Origin: JBBQKP01 sp038326995
GTDB lineage: Bacteria; Planctomycetota; Phycisphaerae; Tepidisphaerales; Tepidisphaeraceae
Direction: 5' to 3'
NCBI GenBank assembly: GCA_038326995.1
Contig: JBBQKP010000005.1
Location: forward strand, 1 to 35,997
Length of the DNA stretch: 35,997 nt
Under the pieces are notes generated by a model, which was given only the letters and a program-made list of their open reading frames with translations, had not been told where the DNA came from and searched no databases. Position numbers and translations under genes: made by a program. This document shows positions 16,161 through 24,878 of the stretch, piece by piece (position 1 is the stretch's first letter; each line of letters begins with the position of its first letter).

Positions 16161-17366
16161 TCACGACGCGAGCCTTGGAAAGGAGGCGGGCAAATGCACG
16201 CGGCGTTTGCTGATCGACGCATAAAAATCGGCGGTTTTTCGCGCGACGGCCTCCCACGTGACTTGTCGTGCCGGGTCCTGACTGCTTGCGCGCATCTTCG
16301 CGCGAAGCGCGCCATCAATGACGAGCCGCTCGATTTCGCCGGCGAGTTCTTCGACGGATTTCGGCGCGACCAAAAGCAGATCGAAGCGATCGAGAATGTC
16401 GGGCGGTGTGACGTGCCCGCGTGTGGTGACGGTCGGCAGGCCGTGTGCGAGGGCGGCGAGCATCGAGCTTCGGTTGATGCTCGTTCCGGAGTGGAAAGGC
16501 AGTGCAGAAAAATCGGATGCGTGCAGTCCGCGACTGACTTGCTGGAGCGTGGCCTTGCGGACCCACGTCGTCGAAGGTTCGGACTCGATGCGACGCTGAA
16601 GTTGCTGCAGTTCGGGCTCTTCGCGATCGAAATCGCCCAGAATGATGTTGCGGATTTTTCTGCCCGTGGATTGCCTGACGCGGCGAACGGCCTCGAACAA
16701 TTCGTCGATGCCCTTGTGCAGATAGATAACGCCAAAATACGCGACGGCGAGTTCATCGTCGGCGATATCGAGCTCCTTGCGCCACGCGATCCGGTCGGAA
16801 ACAGAGCAGGGCAAGACCTCGACGTTGCTGGCGATCGGCACGCACACTGAAGGCGGGGGCTTGAAGCGAGTGATCCATTTGCGAATCACCGGCCAATCGC
16901 CCGGATCGACGTGCACCACGCCGTGAACGTTGTTGAGCATCGGCCAGGTGCGTAGCCGCCACTTCTGGCTCATGACACGAAAATCGTGAATGGTGACGGT
17001 GGATGCGACGTGTTTCGCGCCCGTCCGCATGAGGGTTGGCAGGAGGTTGATGAAGGGTTTTCGTCCGTAGGCGACGCCGGGGTATTGGATGTTGATGACG
17101 TCGTAATTGCGGACGACATCGAGGATGAGTTTGCGGTGGGCGAAGGTCCAGTCCGGGACGCTTCGCATGAGGTTGAAGGATCGTGTGACGCCGTCGTTGG
17201 GTGACGTTAAAGAAGGCTTGGTGGTAAGGACGTCGCACGTGACGCCGTGCAGTTTGTTCATGGCGTCGGCGAGTTTCTCGCTGTAGTCGCCGATGCCGCC
17301 CAGGTGAGGGGGGAAGTCGCCCGTCACGATGAGGACGCGGAGGTTGGGATCGGGTGAGTCGGTCAT
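16161..17366 (-). CDS. Glycosyltransferase, GT4-like (GT-B fold)
   Basis: The 401-residue protein has an N-terminal motif VTGDFPPHLGGIGDYSEKLA, typical of the acceptor-side Rossmann domain of GT4 enzymes. It also has the C-terminal donor-side patterns YFGVIYLHKGIDELFEA and LPFHSGTSINRSSMLAALAHGLP. The usual EX7E is not conserved: in the equivalent segment (HSGTSINRSSML) neither glutamate is present. That occurs in some GT4 subfamilies but makes activity less certain. It is the first of three glycosyltransferases after the polymerase gene and lies 79 bp from it. It probably adds a sugar to the growing lipid-linked repeat unit at the cytoplasmic face. Confidence 0.82.
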   Translation of the reverse strand: MTDSPDPNLRVLIVTGDFPPHLGGIGDYSEKLADAMNKLHGVTCDVLTTKPSLTSPNDGVTRSFNLMRSVPDWTFAHRKLILDVVRNYDVINIQYPGVAYGRKPFINLLPTLMRTGAKHVASTVTIHDFRVMSQKWRLRTWPMLNNVHGVVHVDPGDWPVIRKWITRFKPPPSVCVPIASNVEVLPCSVSDRIAWRKELDIADDELAVAYFGVIYLHKGIDELFEAVRRVRQSTGRKIRNIILGDFDREEPELQQLQRRIESEPSTTWVRKATLQQVSRGLHASDFSALPFHSGTSINRSSMLAALAHGLPTVTTRGHVTPPDILDRFDLLLVAPKSVEELAGEIERLVIDGALRAKMRASSQDPARQVTWEAVARKTADFYASISKRRVHLPASFPRLAS

Positions 17367-17445
17367 GGGATAAACGAGGCCGAGTTTAGATTGGCCTTGT
17401 TTTCTGTTGATTTCGAAGGAGCGTCAATTTTGCCGAAAATAAGTT

Positions 17446-18798
17446 TCAATCTCCCTCCACGACCGGCGCGGGATGTGAAATGCTCGCGGGTTGTTGAAGC
17501 GCGGCCAGGCCGATGAGGATGAAGCTGAAGAGGGTGGGATAGGTGCAGTCGATGAAGGTCGCCTCGGCGATGCCGTGGACGATGACGAACGCGAGCATCG
17601 CAAGGCCGAACGCACCGGCGAGTCGCCCGCCCGGCCCGTTGATGCAAAGCCGCAGGAGGTTCGCGCGGATTGCCATGCCCAGCACCGTTACCCAAAGCAC
17701 TAGGCCGACAATACCCAGCTCGAAAATCAGGTCGATGTAGGCGTTGTGACTCTCACTGATCTTGAACTTTACGACCTTTGAGATGTGGTCGGTGAAAGCG
17801 GCGTTCCAAAAGCTGTCGAAGCCCATGCCCGTGATCAGGCGAGTCGGGTCGAGCATCAGGAGCTGAAAGCCCGCGCTCCAGATGTCGGTGCGACCTGTGA
17901 GTGTGGTCGGGTCGGAATTTTCGCGGCCCATCAGCACGGCCTGATAGACGGGCGGGAGAATGCCGGTGGTGTAAATCGCTGTGAATAATAAGGCGATTGA
18001 CGCGAATAGAGCGCCCACGAACAGCGACCGTTGGGGTTTGGAAGTGAGGACCAGAAACACGCCCACGCCGACGACGCCGCCCAGCATGGCCGTGCGGGAT
18101 TTGGTCAGAATTAGAATGACGAACCCGATAGCCGCGAGAACAATGAACCGCCACAAGCCCGTTCTCGCAAAGAAGTAGATCGATGCCAGCATCATCAACA
18201 TGCTGTTGATGCCGGTGTGATTGGGGTGCTGACTGCCGGCAAAGCGATATCCGTCGCCCAGCAGCGCGGGGGAATAAATGAGCTCGCACGCAATGCCCAG
18301 CAACATCATGATCGATGTGCCCACGAGCATGCAGAACGGCACATCGCGCAATCTGTATTGCCTGGCAAATGCGACGACCGCGAGCAGCATGCTGCCAAGC
18401 ACGATGAGACGTTTAAACGTCAGCGGACGGTCGTGGCTCCAAAGGATCGAGCCGAACGCCCAAACGACCAGAAGAATTGCGGGCACGAGAAGCCAGCCGT
18501 CGACGTGGAACCGTGTGCGGGCGGGTTTAATGAATTGTACGAGTGCCCAAATTGCGAGAATTGGAAAGGCGAGCTGACGCCCGATTCGGCCTTCAGAAAC
18601 TCGCTCGGCGAGATTCGCGACATCGGATTCAGTCGCGATCTGCCAGTTCCGAGCCGCAGCAAAATCATGCGACGCCATGATAAATACGAGGACGAATAGA
18701 ATTGCGGTAAACCACGGCCATGCGATAACGCTATTGGGCGTAACAGCAACGCCGACCGCGCGGCCGGGCACTATTGAATTTGGTAAGAGGTTGATCAT
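17446..18798 (-). CDS. O-antigen/exopolysaccharide polymerase (Wzy/ligase superfamily)
   Basis: The 450-residue integral membrane protein has about ten to twelve hydrophobic segments. It carries the O-antigen ligase/polymerase (Wzy_C) signatures in its large external loop: LTGRTDIWSAG and SESHNAYIDLIFELG, the latter with the conserved His-Asn pair. Members join lipid-linked repeat units or ligate glycan at the periplasmic face. Its place directly after a flippase and before glycosyltransferases, with a Wzc-like co-polymerase nearby, favours a Wzy-type polymerase over a ligase. The ATG at 18798 lies 45 bp from the flippase stop, so the two are probably co-transcribed. Confidence 0.85.
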   Translation of the reverse strand: MINLLPNSIVPGRAVGVAVTPNSVIAWPWFTAILFVLVFIMASHDFAAARNWQIATESDVANLAERVSEGRIGRQLAFPILAIWALVQFIKPARTRFHVDGWLLVPAILLVVWAFGSILWSHDRPLTFKRLIVLGSMLLAVVAFARQYRLRDVPFCMLVGTSIMMLLGIACELIYSPALLGDGYRFAGSQHPNHTGINSMLMMLASIYFFARTGLWRFIVLAAIGFVILILTKSRTAMLGGVVGVGVFLVLTSKPQRSLFVGALFASIALLFTAIYTTGILPPVYQAVLMGRENSDPTTLTGRTDIWSAGFQLLMLDPTRLITGMGFDSFWNAAFTDHISKVVKFKISESHNAYIDLIFELGIVGLVLWVTVLGMAIRANLLRLCINGPGGRLAGAFGLAMLAFVIVHGIAEATFIDCTYPTLFSFILIGLAALQQPASISHPAPVVEGD

Positions 18799-18843
18799 GA
18801 ACCGCTGTTTTGCTGCCGCTTGCGCTCTTTTTTATTATGTGAT

Positions 18844-20244
18844 TTACACCACATCAGACGGCATCGGCACATTATCCGACCCTGAACCCACGCTTTCCTT
18901 ATGTTCTATCGGCTTTTGATCGACCGCCATTCGTGAGAATGCGACCAGGCGGAAAGTCGCGCCACTCAGTTGTGCAAGCACCATCGAAGCCGCGGCACCT
19001 TCAGGCCCATAATGTCGAACCAGAACCACGCCCACGACAGCGAACACCACAATCGGCGTGATGTTCGCCGCCAAATCCAGGCTCGCCCTGCCCATCGAAA
19101 AGAGCCCACGCGAGAGCGCGAAACTCACCGCCTGAGGGATCATCGCCAGGGCCAGTAATCCCACCGTGTGCCCGTTACCCACATACTGCCTGCCGATCAC
19201 ATGGAGCAACGATTCGGCGAAGAACGCCATGCCCAAAGCGACGGGCGTCATCAGAAGTGCGAAGCCCCATGTCGCTTTGTAAATGTATTTACGAAACCCG
19301 GCCGCGTCGTTCTGGGCGAATGCGTGTGCGATTTGCGGGCCCAGCCAGTTTTGAACTGCAAATAACAGCGGATTACCAAGCCCCGCCATCGTAAAGCAAA
19401 ACGCATAAATGCCCGCGTCGCTCGCGCCGCGCATCGCCGTGATCAGCCACGGATAAAGATATAAGCCACAAGCCCAGATCATGCTGCTGCCCAGCAGCCA
19501 GCGGGCGGTGGTCCAGTTCGACCACGCGTCCCTTTGAGCCTGCTTCATGTCGAAGCTAAACTCGCGTCGCACGATGAACATTACGACCGACACTGGCAAT
19601 AGATTCGCCAGGCCGATCATGACCACGACCCACTCTGCCCGCAGCATTGAGAAGTGCCACAACAGGAAAATGCCCGAAAAAGTCAGCGTCGAAACGCAAA
19701 CGTCCAGCACGAGCGCCAGTTGCATACGACGGAGCGAGAAGCACCAGATCCGCACGAAATTCCAAAGGAGCAGGGGAGGCGTCGCCGCCGCCGCAGCCGT
19801 CAGCAGCATCGCATACCGAGTCTGCCCATCTAAACCCCCTTCGAATCGTACAATGCCCGCCGCCACAAATAGTGCTGCTGATATCAGCCCTGTGATCACC
19901 AACTGATGCAACATCGAACTGCCGTTGAGAAATCGCCTTTCCATTCCATGTTTTGTCGGCACGGCGATCGTGTGCGGCGTCGAAACCAGCGACTGTAATA
20001 TCTCACGCGCGAACACCCAGACGCTCGCATAAATCAGCCCGTACATTCCCTGCTCGACCTTGCTCATTTCCGGCCCTAATAGACGGTTCATCAGCCAGAT
20101 CGTTGCGAACGTCGTCAACGACACGATCCCCTGATCCGCGAGCGTCGTCGCCGCCCGTAACCATGTCGAACCACGCCGGGCAGCTCTCGCCGGTCCGCCG
20201 GGAATGGCGTCTGGCTGGAGGTTGGTTTGATCCGTTGAATGCAT
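18844..20244 (-). CDS. Polysaccharide flippase (Wzx-like, MOP superfamily)
   Basis: The 466-residue membrane protein has about twelve to fourteen hydrophobic helices spread over its whole length. Its N-terminal stretch TTLADQGIVSLTTFATIWLM is typical of Wzx/MurJ/MATE-type transporters. It presumably flips the lipid-linked repeat unit to the periplasmic leaflet for the downstream polymerase. The ATG at 20244 is preferred to the TTG immediately before it. It is the first gene of the leftward polysaccharide operon, so the operon promoter should lie in 20245-20722. Confidence 0.85.
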   Translation of the reverse strand: MHSTDQTNLQPDAIPGGPARAARRGSTWLRAATTLADQGIVSLTTFATIWLMNRLLGPEMSKVEQGMYGLIYASVWVFAREILQSLVSTPHTIAVPTKHGMERRFLNGSSMLHQLVITGLISAALFVAAGIVRFEGGLDGQTRYAMLLTAAAAATPPLLLWNFVRIWCFSLRRMQLALVLDVCVSTLTFSGIFLLWHFSMLRAEWVVVMIGLANLLPVSVVMFIVRREFSFDMKQAQRDAWSNWTTARWLLGSSMIWACGLYLYPWLITAMRGASDAGIYAFCFTMAGLGNPLLFAVQNWLGPQIAHAFAQNDAAGFRKYIYKATWGFALLMTPVALGMAFFAESLLHVIGRQYVGNGHTVGLLALAMIPQAVSFALSRGLFSMGRASLDLAANITPIVVFAVVGVVLVRHYGPEGAAASMVLAQLSGATFRLVAFSRMAVDQKPIEHKESVGSGSDNVPMPSDVV

Positions 20245-20722
20245 CAAATCTTAGAAGAGATACCCGTACAATTGATGTAACATGTAAAGAGTCGTTTCTG
20301 AGACCCGTTGTTGTAAGCGCGTCGAACAACCTCTCCAACAGCAGTTCGCTCCGCGTTTCGAAATTTAGACACAAAATCGTTCACATTATTCATATCGGCG
20401 GATTATGGCGGTCAATCTCGTTATGCCGCGCCAAAGCGACCCGACGCGTGAGATCAATGTCGTGTTGTCGCGAGATACTCGTGTCAATTCCTCTTGACAA
20501 CCACTCGATGCCTTGACACAATAAGGAAGATGTTCGGGTCGAACATTTAGCCAAAAGAAAGTGGCGGCGATCGTAAAACTAATCGCTTAATCAGCTTTTT
20601 ATCCGCAACATTCCGCAACATTCAGAGTGGTAAAGGGTATAAACATTCGACGCAGGTTTCATGACCCGACCTAAATGACGCATTAAACTGAGAATAGTTC
20701 GTTTCTTCAGGAGTTCATTACC
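20245..20722. other. Divergent promoter region between flippase operon and TPR protein
   Basis: The 478-bp stretch has no supported gene and looks more AT-rich than the neighbouring genes. It contains two TTGACA hexamers (20494-20499 and 20513-20518) and a perfect inverted repeat TGTTCG-GGT-CGAACA at 20531-20545. It also has a 10-bp direct repeat (CCGCAACATT twice, at about 20602-20621) and a TATAAA at 20638-20643. No good -35/-10 pair at 16-18 bp was found, so promoter assignment is tentative. The palindrome is the best operator candidate, placed where it could control both directions. Confidence 0.4.
20709..20713 (+). promoter_or_regulatory. Strong Shine-Dalgarno before the exported TPR protein
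   Basis: AGGAG ends 9 bases before the ATG at 20723. Most genes in this window lack such a site, so this gene may be translated unusually well. Confidence 0.7.
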
Positions 20723-22660
20723 ATGAGTACAACCTTCCGACACTCGTTTTCTCGAAGTGCGATCAACAAAACCGTCGTTTTGGCATCCGCCTGCTCGGCG
20801 GTCTTGGCAATTTTTTCGGCATCCGCATCAGCCCAATACCGCATCGATAATTCCAACGCCAGAGACGCCAACAACCGATTGGGGTCCAACGGATTTAATC
20901 AGAACGGCATCTTGGCTAACAACGGCCTAGGCGGCAATTTTATTACGACCGGTAACGTCACCGCAGGTCAAGCATTTCGCGGCTCTCTGGGCTATACCGA
21001 TCCCTCGGCCTTCCGCGGACGGGTCGGCGGAGCGACCGTTGATAACTTCATTCGAGGCTCCTCTGGATTCGGAGCCCAAGGGCAATTCGTCAATAATGCC
21101 GGGATTGCCCGACCATTTTTCGGCAGCAGCAATACCGTTTCTACCCCAACGGGCTTTCAGCGTCTCGCCGATGGAACCATCTCGGCTCAGCGAAGTCCCA
21201 TCGCTCGATCATTCGATTCTCGAATCGATTTCGGCGGGCTCACACGACAGCAAATCGCCTCCACCCCTTCCCGCATCAATCTTTTGCAGTCCAACACGTC
21301 CACTCGCCTTTCACCGCTTTCCGGAGGGATCGGCGAGGCGATGTCTGCAAGCTCCACTTTTGCACCGCCTCGCGAGATACTCCCCGAGTCGCTCAGCGCC
21401 GTCGACATTCTCTCCGAATACACCGCACTGACCCGCCGTGCCGAGAATTCCAAAATCGACACGACGGTCTCAAAAACCCCAGACTCGCGAGTCAATTCAA
21501 CCGACATCATCCCCGACGCTCGGCTGAATAATGCTAACAGCGGCACCGTCGGTAACGGCAACCCAAACAACATCGATCCGTCAGGTAAAATTCCTAATTC
21601 CGGTCCGGGCGGCGGACTTAATAATTCACTCGACAACAGCGGCTTCAATACCGGCCAAACGTCCACCGTTCGTGACATGCGAGTTTCGCGTCGGGTCAAT
21701 CCTCAGCTCACTGAACTTCAGCGCCGTTTGGATGAAGTTCGTAAGAATCAGTCGCTTCCGGGTGCTGATGCCGCTCGTTCAATTCGCGAAGTTAACAACA
21801 ACCTCGTTCGTGAACGCATTGAGGCCCAACGACAACTCGACGGAAATAAGGGTCGTGACGTCAAACCACTGCCGATCCCCGCAACTCCCCCGGCATCAGG
21901 TGCGAACAAAGATGATTCGGCAAAGCCAGATGCTGGCAATGCCGATCCCTCGGCACGTCCAACACCTTCTAACGCACCCCAAAACGCACCCCCTGTCGAA
22001 ATCAACCCGGACACTATTAAGACCCCCGTATCGCCAGAGAAACCGGCCGACTTGAATCTGCCAATGCGCGGAAACGATGCTCCTTCGACTCCACCCGCAA
22101 CGGCGAATATGTTGCCGGCCACATCCGAGAAAACTCGATCGACCCTCACACCCATCGTCCCGCTTCAGGTTCGAAACATTTCTGACGGCACAGATGCCGA
22201 CGTCAAGCCACTGATCATGCGGGCCGAAGAAATGATGCGTGAAGGGCGTTTCAACTCCGCCATTGATCAGTTTGATTCCGCGGAGCAAATCGCACCTGAG
22301 GACGCGATGATTTTCATGGGCCGATCCATTGCCGAACTCGGAGCCAGTTACTACCGCAGGTCGGAAGTTCACCTTCGTCAGGCTTATGAGCGTAGCCCGG
22401 AACTTCTTATCGCGCGATACGACGTCAAATCCATGCTCGGTCAGGCTCGTCTGGAATTTCTGATTTCAGAGCTCAAGGATCAGGCGTCTGCCAACCCGCA
22501 GGATGCCGGTCCAGTCCTGCTTCTGGCGTTTATTTATTACAACGTCGAAGACACAACACGCGCCGCCAATCTTCTGGGTGAGGCCGCCCGGCGGAACCCC
22601 AACGACATGATCATCGCCGCGATGCGAGCGACGTGGAACCTGCCCGCGGAAAATAAGTAA
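20723..22660 (+). CDS. Exported Asn/Pro-rich protein with C-terminal TPR domain
   Basis: The 645-residue protein has an N-terminal signal peptide with cleavage expected after ASASA (about residue 37). Next comes an Asn/Gly/Ser-rich region (about 38-130) with NGF/NNGLGG patterns, then a long low-complexity part rich in Pro, Asn and Ser (about 240-475). The folded C-terminus (about 485-640) shows tetratricopeptide helices (EEMMREGRFNSAIDQFDSAEQI, LLGEAARRNPNDM). TPR domains bind other proteins. The product is probably periplasmic or cell-surface and may belong with the adjacent polysaccharide machinery, but this is inferred only from position. The next gene starts directly after its stop, so they form an operon. 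I recognise no named family beyond TPR. Confidence 0.8.
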   Translation: MSTTFRHSFSRSAINKTVVLASACSAVLAIFSASASAQYRIDNSNARDANNRLGSNGFNQNGILANNGLGGNFITTGNVTAGQAFRGSLGYTDPSAFRGRVGGATVDNFIRGSSGFGAQGQFVNNAGIARPFFGSSNTVSTPTGFQRLADGTISAQRSPIARSFDSRIDFGGLTRQQIASTPSRINLLQSNTSTRLSPLSGGIGEAMSASSTFAPPREILPESLSAVDILSEYTALTRRAENSKIDTTVSKTPDSRVNSTDIIPDARLNNANSGTVGNGNPNNIDPSGKIPNSGPGGGLNNSLDNSGFNTGQTSTVRDMRVSRRVNPQLTELQRRLDEVRKNQSLPGADAARSIREVNNNLVRERIEAQRQLDGNKGRDVKPLPIPATPPASGANKDDSAKPDAGNADPSARPTPSNAPQNAPPVEINPDTIKTPVSPEKPADLNLPMRGNDAPSTPPATANMLPATSEKTRSTLTPIVPLQVRNISDGTDADVKPLIMRAEEMMREGRFNSAIDQFDSAEQIAPEDAMIFMGRSIAELGASYYRRSEVHLRQAYERSPELLIARYDVKSMLGQARLEFLISELKDQASANPQDAGPVLLLAFIYYNVEDTTRAANLLGEAARRNPNDMIIAAMRATWNLPAENK

Positions 22661-22858
22661 ATGTCTAAAGCGATTGGCGGCAAATTCGCAACCGGTATTG
22701 GTCTGATTTTGCTGGGCGGCATCGTTATGATGATCGGCTGGAGTTACGCAGCATCGATCGGGCGGGGCTGGCCGACGCTTATCGCGCTCTGGCCGTCGGG
22801 TCTTCTGATTTTTGCCGGGTTCATGAAGATTCGCGTTGCTCAAGAACCACCGTCTTAA
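22661..22858 (+). CDS. Small two-helix membrane protein
   Basis: The 65-residue protein has two hydrophobic segments (about 11-31 and 38-56) split by a short polar turn. Its ATG immediately follows the TAA of the TPR protein, which implies coupled translation. Hydrophobic pattern and position support a real gene. No family is recognised. It may be a small membrane partner of the flanking TPR proteins. Confidence 0.6.
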   Translation: MSKAIGGKFATGIGLILLGGIVMMIGWSYAASIGRGWPTLIALWPSGLLIFAGFMKIRVAQEPPS

Positions 22859-22943
22859 AAAACACTGCGTCGCCGCGTCCTCTGGCGATTCATGCTTCTT
22901 CCTACGATTGGTCGATCAATCTTAGAACCGGAAGGGCGATGCC

Positions 22944-23710
22944 ATGGCTAGACGAGTCAAAACCAATCTTGTTCTCTCGACGATCGTTCTCATCGCACCG
23001 GTGTTCGGCGGTTGCTCTATGCTCGCTCGTGACAAGCCGGGTTATTCCGTCGAGAAGCAATACGTCAGCGACCCCGCGATCGATAATCCGCCCGCAATCC
23101 AGTCGCAAACACATCTCGCGGCGGGCATGGTCAGTGAGCAGAACGGCCAATTGCAGCAGGCGGAATCAAGCTACAAGGCGGCGCTGGCGCTTGAGCCGGA
23201 CAACTCCAAGGCTCTTTTTTCGATCGCCCGTCTCTTGAACAGTCAAAAGAAATACGACCAGTCGATTCCATATTGGGAGTCGCTCGTCCGCGTGAACAAG
23301 GGGACTGCCGACAGTTACAGCAATCTGGGCTACACGTATATGCTGGCGGAGCGGGACAGCAATTCCGAGCAGGCATTTGGCCGCGCGATTTCTGCCGACC
23401 CGAAACATCGTCGCGCGCGATTGAATTACAGCCAGCTTTTAGCCCGGCAAGGACGCATGCAGGACGCCGCGACGCAGATGTCGGCCATTCTTCCTCCCGC
23501 GGCGGTCCACTTTAATCTCGGGCTCATGTACGAACCGGCGGCAACGCGAGCATCGCGAGACAGCACTATGTCCGCTCGCTCCAATTCGATCCTCAGTTTC
23601 GTCAGTCGGCAGACCGCATCGAGTACCTCGCCGCGAACCCGCAAAGGCCCAGGCCGCTCTCGAACTCCGATCAAGAACAGCCGAATCAGGCGCAGACGTC
23701 GATTCGTTAA
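22944..23710 (+). pseudogene. TPR lipoprotein with an apparent frameshift
   Basis: Translation from ATG 22944 gives a lipoprotein signal (FGGC, Cys24) and several tetratricopeptide units (about 52-190: YKAALALEPDNSKALFSIARLL, AFGRAISADPKHRRARLNYSQLL). At FNLGLMYE (ending 23534) the frame breaks down into Arg/Ser-rich sequence running to 23819. The frame shifted by one missing base continues the TPR helix from 23537 (GGNASIARQHYVRSLQFDPQF), then QSADRIEYLAANPQ, and stops at TAA 23710. So one base is probably missing at about 23535-23537. The intact protein would have about 255 residues and no overlap with galE. A sequencing error and a genuine mutation look the same here. It would be a periplasmic TPR scaffold in the same unit as the two upstream genes. 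Confidence 0.75.
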
Positions 23711-23800
23711 AGCTGCCAATTGCGATCCACATTTAGGCAATCGCCAGCGAATCAAGCCGTTGTCAGCCGATGCAAATCGAAGCGCTTTTCTTCATCGACT

Positions 23801-24835
23801 TCAAATCTTATCGGCGTAGCCTTTGGGGTGTTTGCTGTGCCAGTTCCAGGCGGTCTGGATGATTTTTTCCGGGTCTTTGTATTTCGCTTCCCAGCCCAGA
23901 ACATTCTTGGCGTGAGAAGGGTCGGCCCAGAGTGCAATCGCGTCGCCGCTGCGGCGCGGTCCAAAAGTGACGGGGACTTTCTTGCCGGTGATTTTCTCTG
24001 CCGCGGCAATGATCTGTTTGACTGAGAACCCGTTGCCCGTGCCCAGATTTGCGACGATTCTGCCCAGCTCGTCGAGCTTCTGCATCGCGAGAATATGAGC
24101 ATCCGCGAGGTCTTCGACGTGAATGTAGTCGCGCACGTTCGTACCGTCGGGCGTGGGGTAATCGGTTCCGAAAACGGTCAGCTCCGGTCGCTGACCAAGG
24201 ATGGCCTGGATGACGGAAGGGATGAGGTGCGGCTCGGGGTCGTGGTGCTCGCCGATCGAGCCGTCACTCGAGCAGCCGCTGGCGTTGAAATATCGAAGGG
24301 CGGCGAATTTGAAACTCTTGTTGGAGTCGGCGTAGTCCTGAAGGATCTGCTCGACCATCCACTTGCTTCGGCCGTAGGGGCTGACGGGCCGTTTCGCAAG
24401 GTCTTCGGTGATGGGCACGCGGTCCGGGTCGCCGTAGGTGGCGCATGTGCTGCTGAAGACGAAGCGGTTGACGCCGACATCTCGCATGGCTTCGAGCACG
24501 TTGATGGTGGTGGCGACATTGTTGCGGTAGTACATGAGCGGCTCGTGGACGCTCTCGCCGACGTATGCGTAGGCGGCGAAGTGCATGACGCAATCGATGT
24601 TGTGATCGCTCAGCGCCTTGATGAGCTGGGGCTTGTCGTCGAGCTGTGCGCCGGAGCTGCCGCCGATGATGGGCACGTCGAGGATTTTCGCGACGACGCC
24701 GTGGCCGCGCGAGAGGTTGTCGTAGATGACGGGCTTGTGCCCGGCGAGCTTAAGCTGCCTGACGGTGTGAGAGCCGATGTATCCCGCGCCGCCGGCGACC
24801 AACACGTTCATGGGCTGTACGTTCATGGATTGCAT
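23801..24835 (-). CDS. galE: UDP-glucose 4-epimerase
   Basis: The protein interconverts UDP-glucose and UDP-galactose, supplying the galactose donor for glycan synthesis. It is an extended short-chain dehydrogenase with the NAD-binding GGAGYIGSH motif at the N-terminus, the catalytic Ser in FVFSSTCATYGD and the YGRSK catalytic pair. It also shows the GalE signatures RYFNASG, HLIPSV, TPDGTNVRDYIHVEDL and NLGTG. Start choice is open: ATGs at 24835, 24826 and 24811 are all possible. The last gives MNVLVAGGAGY, the most family-like N-terminus, with 336 residues. Starting at 24907 would overlap the upstream gene. It is 43-67 bp downstream of the redox fusion gene on the same strand, yet fits functionally with the polysaccharide genes across the TPR cluster. 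Confidence 0.95.
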   Translation of the reverse strand: MQSMNVQPMNVLVAGGAGYIGSHTVRQLKLAGHKPVIYDNLSRGHGVVAKILDVPIIGGSSGAQLDDKPQLIKALSDHNIDCVMHFAAYAYVGESVHEPLMYYRNNVATTINVLEAMRDVGVNRFVFSSTCATYGDPDRVPITEDLAKRPVSPYGRSKWMVEQILQDYADSNKSFKFAALRYFNASGCSSDGSIGEHHDPEPHLIPSVIQAILGQRPELTVFGTDYPTPDGTNVRDYIHVEDLADAHILAMQKLDELGRIVANLGTGNGFSVKQIIAAAEKITGKKVPVTFGPRRSGDAIALWADPSHAKNVLGWEAKYKDPEKIIQTAWNWHSKHPKGYADKI

Positions 24836-24878
24836 GGGCAAAGCGTAAGGCGTTTTGGAATGAGAGTCGAATGATGAA

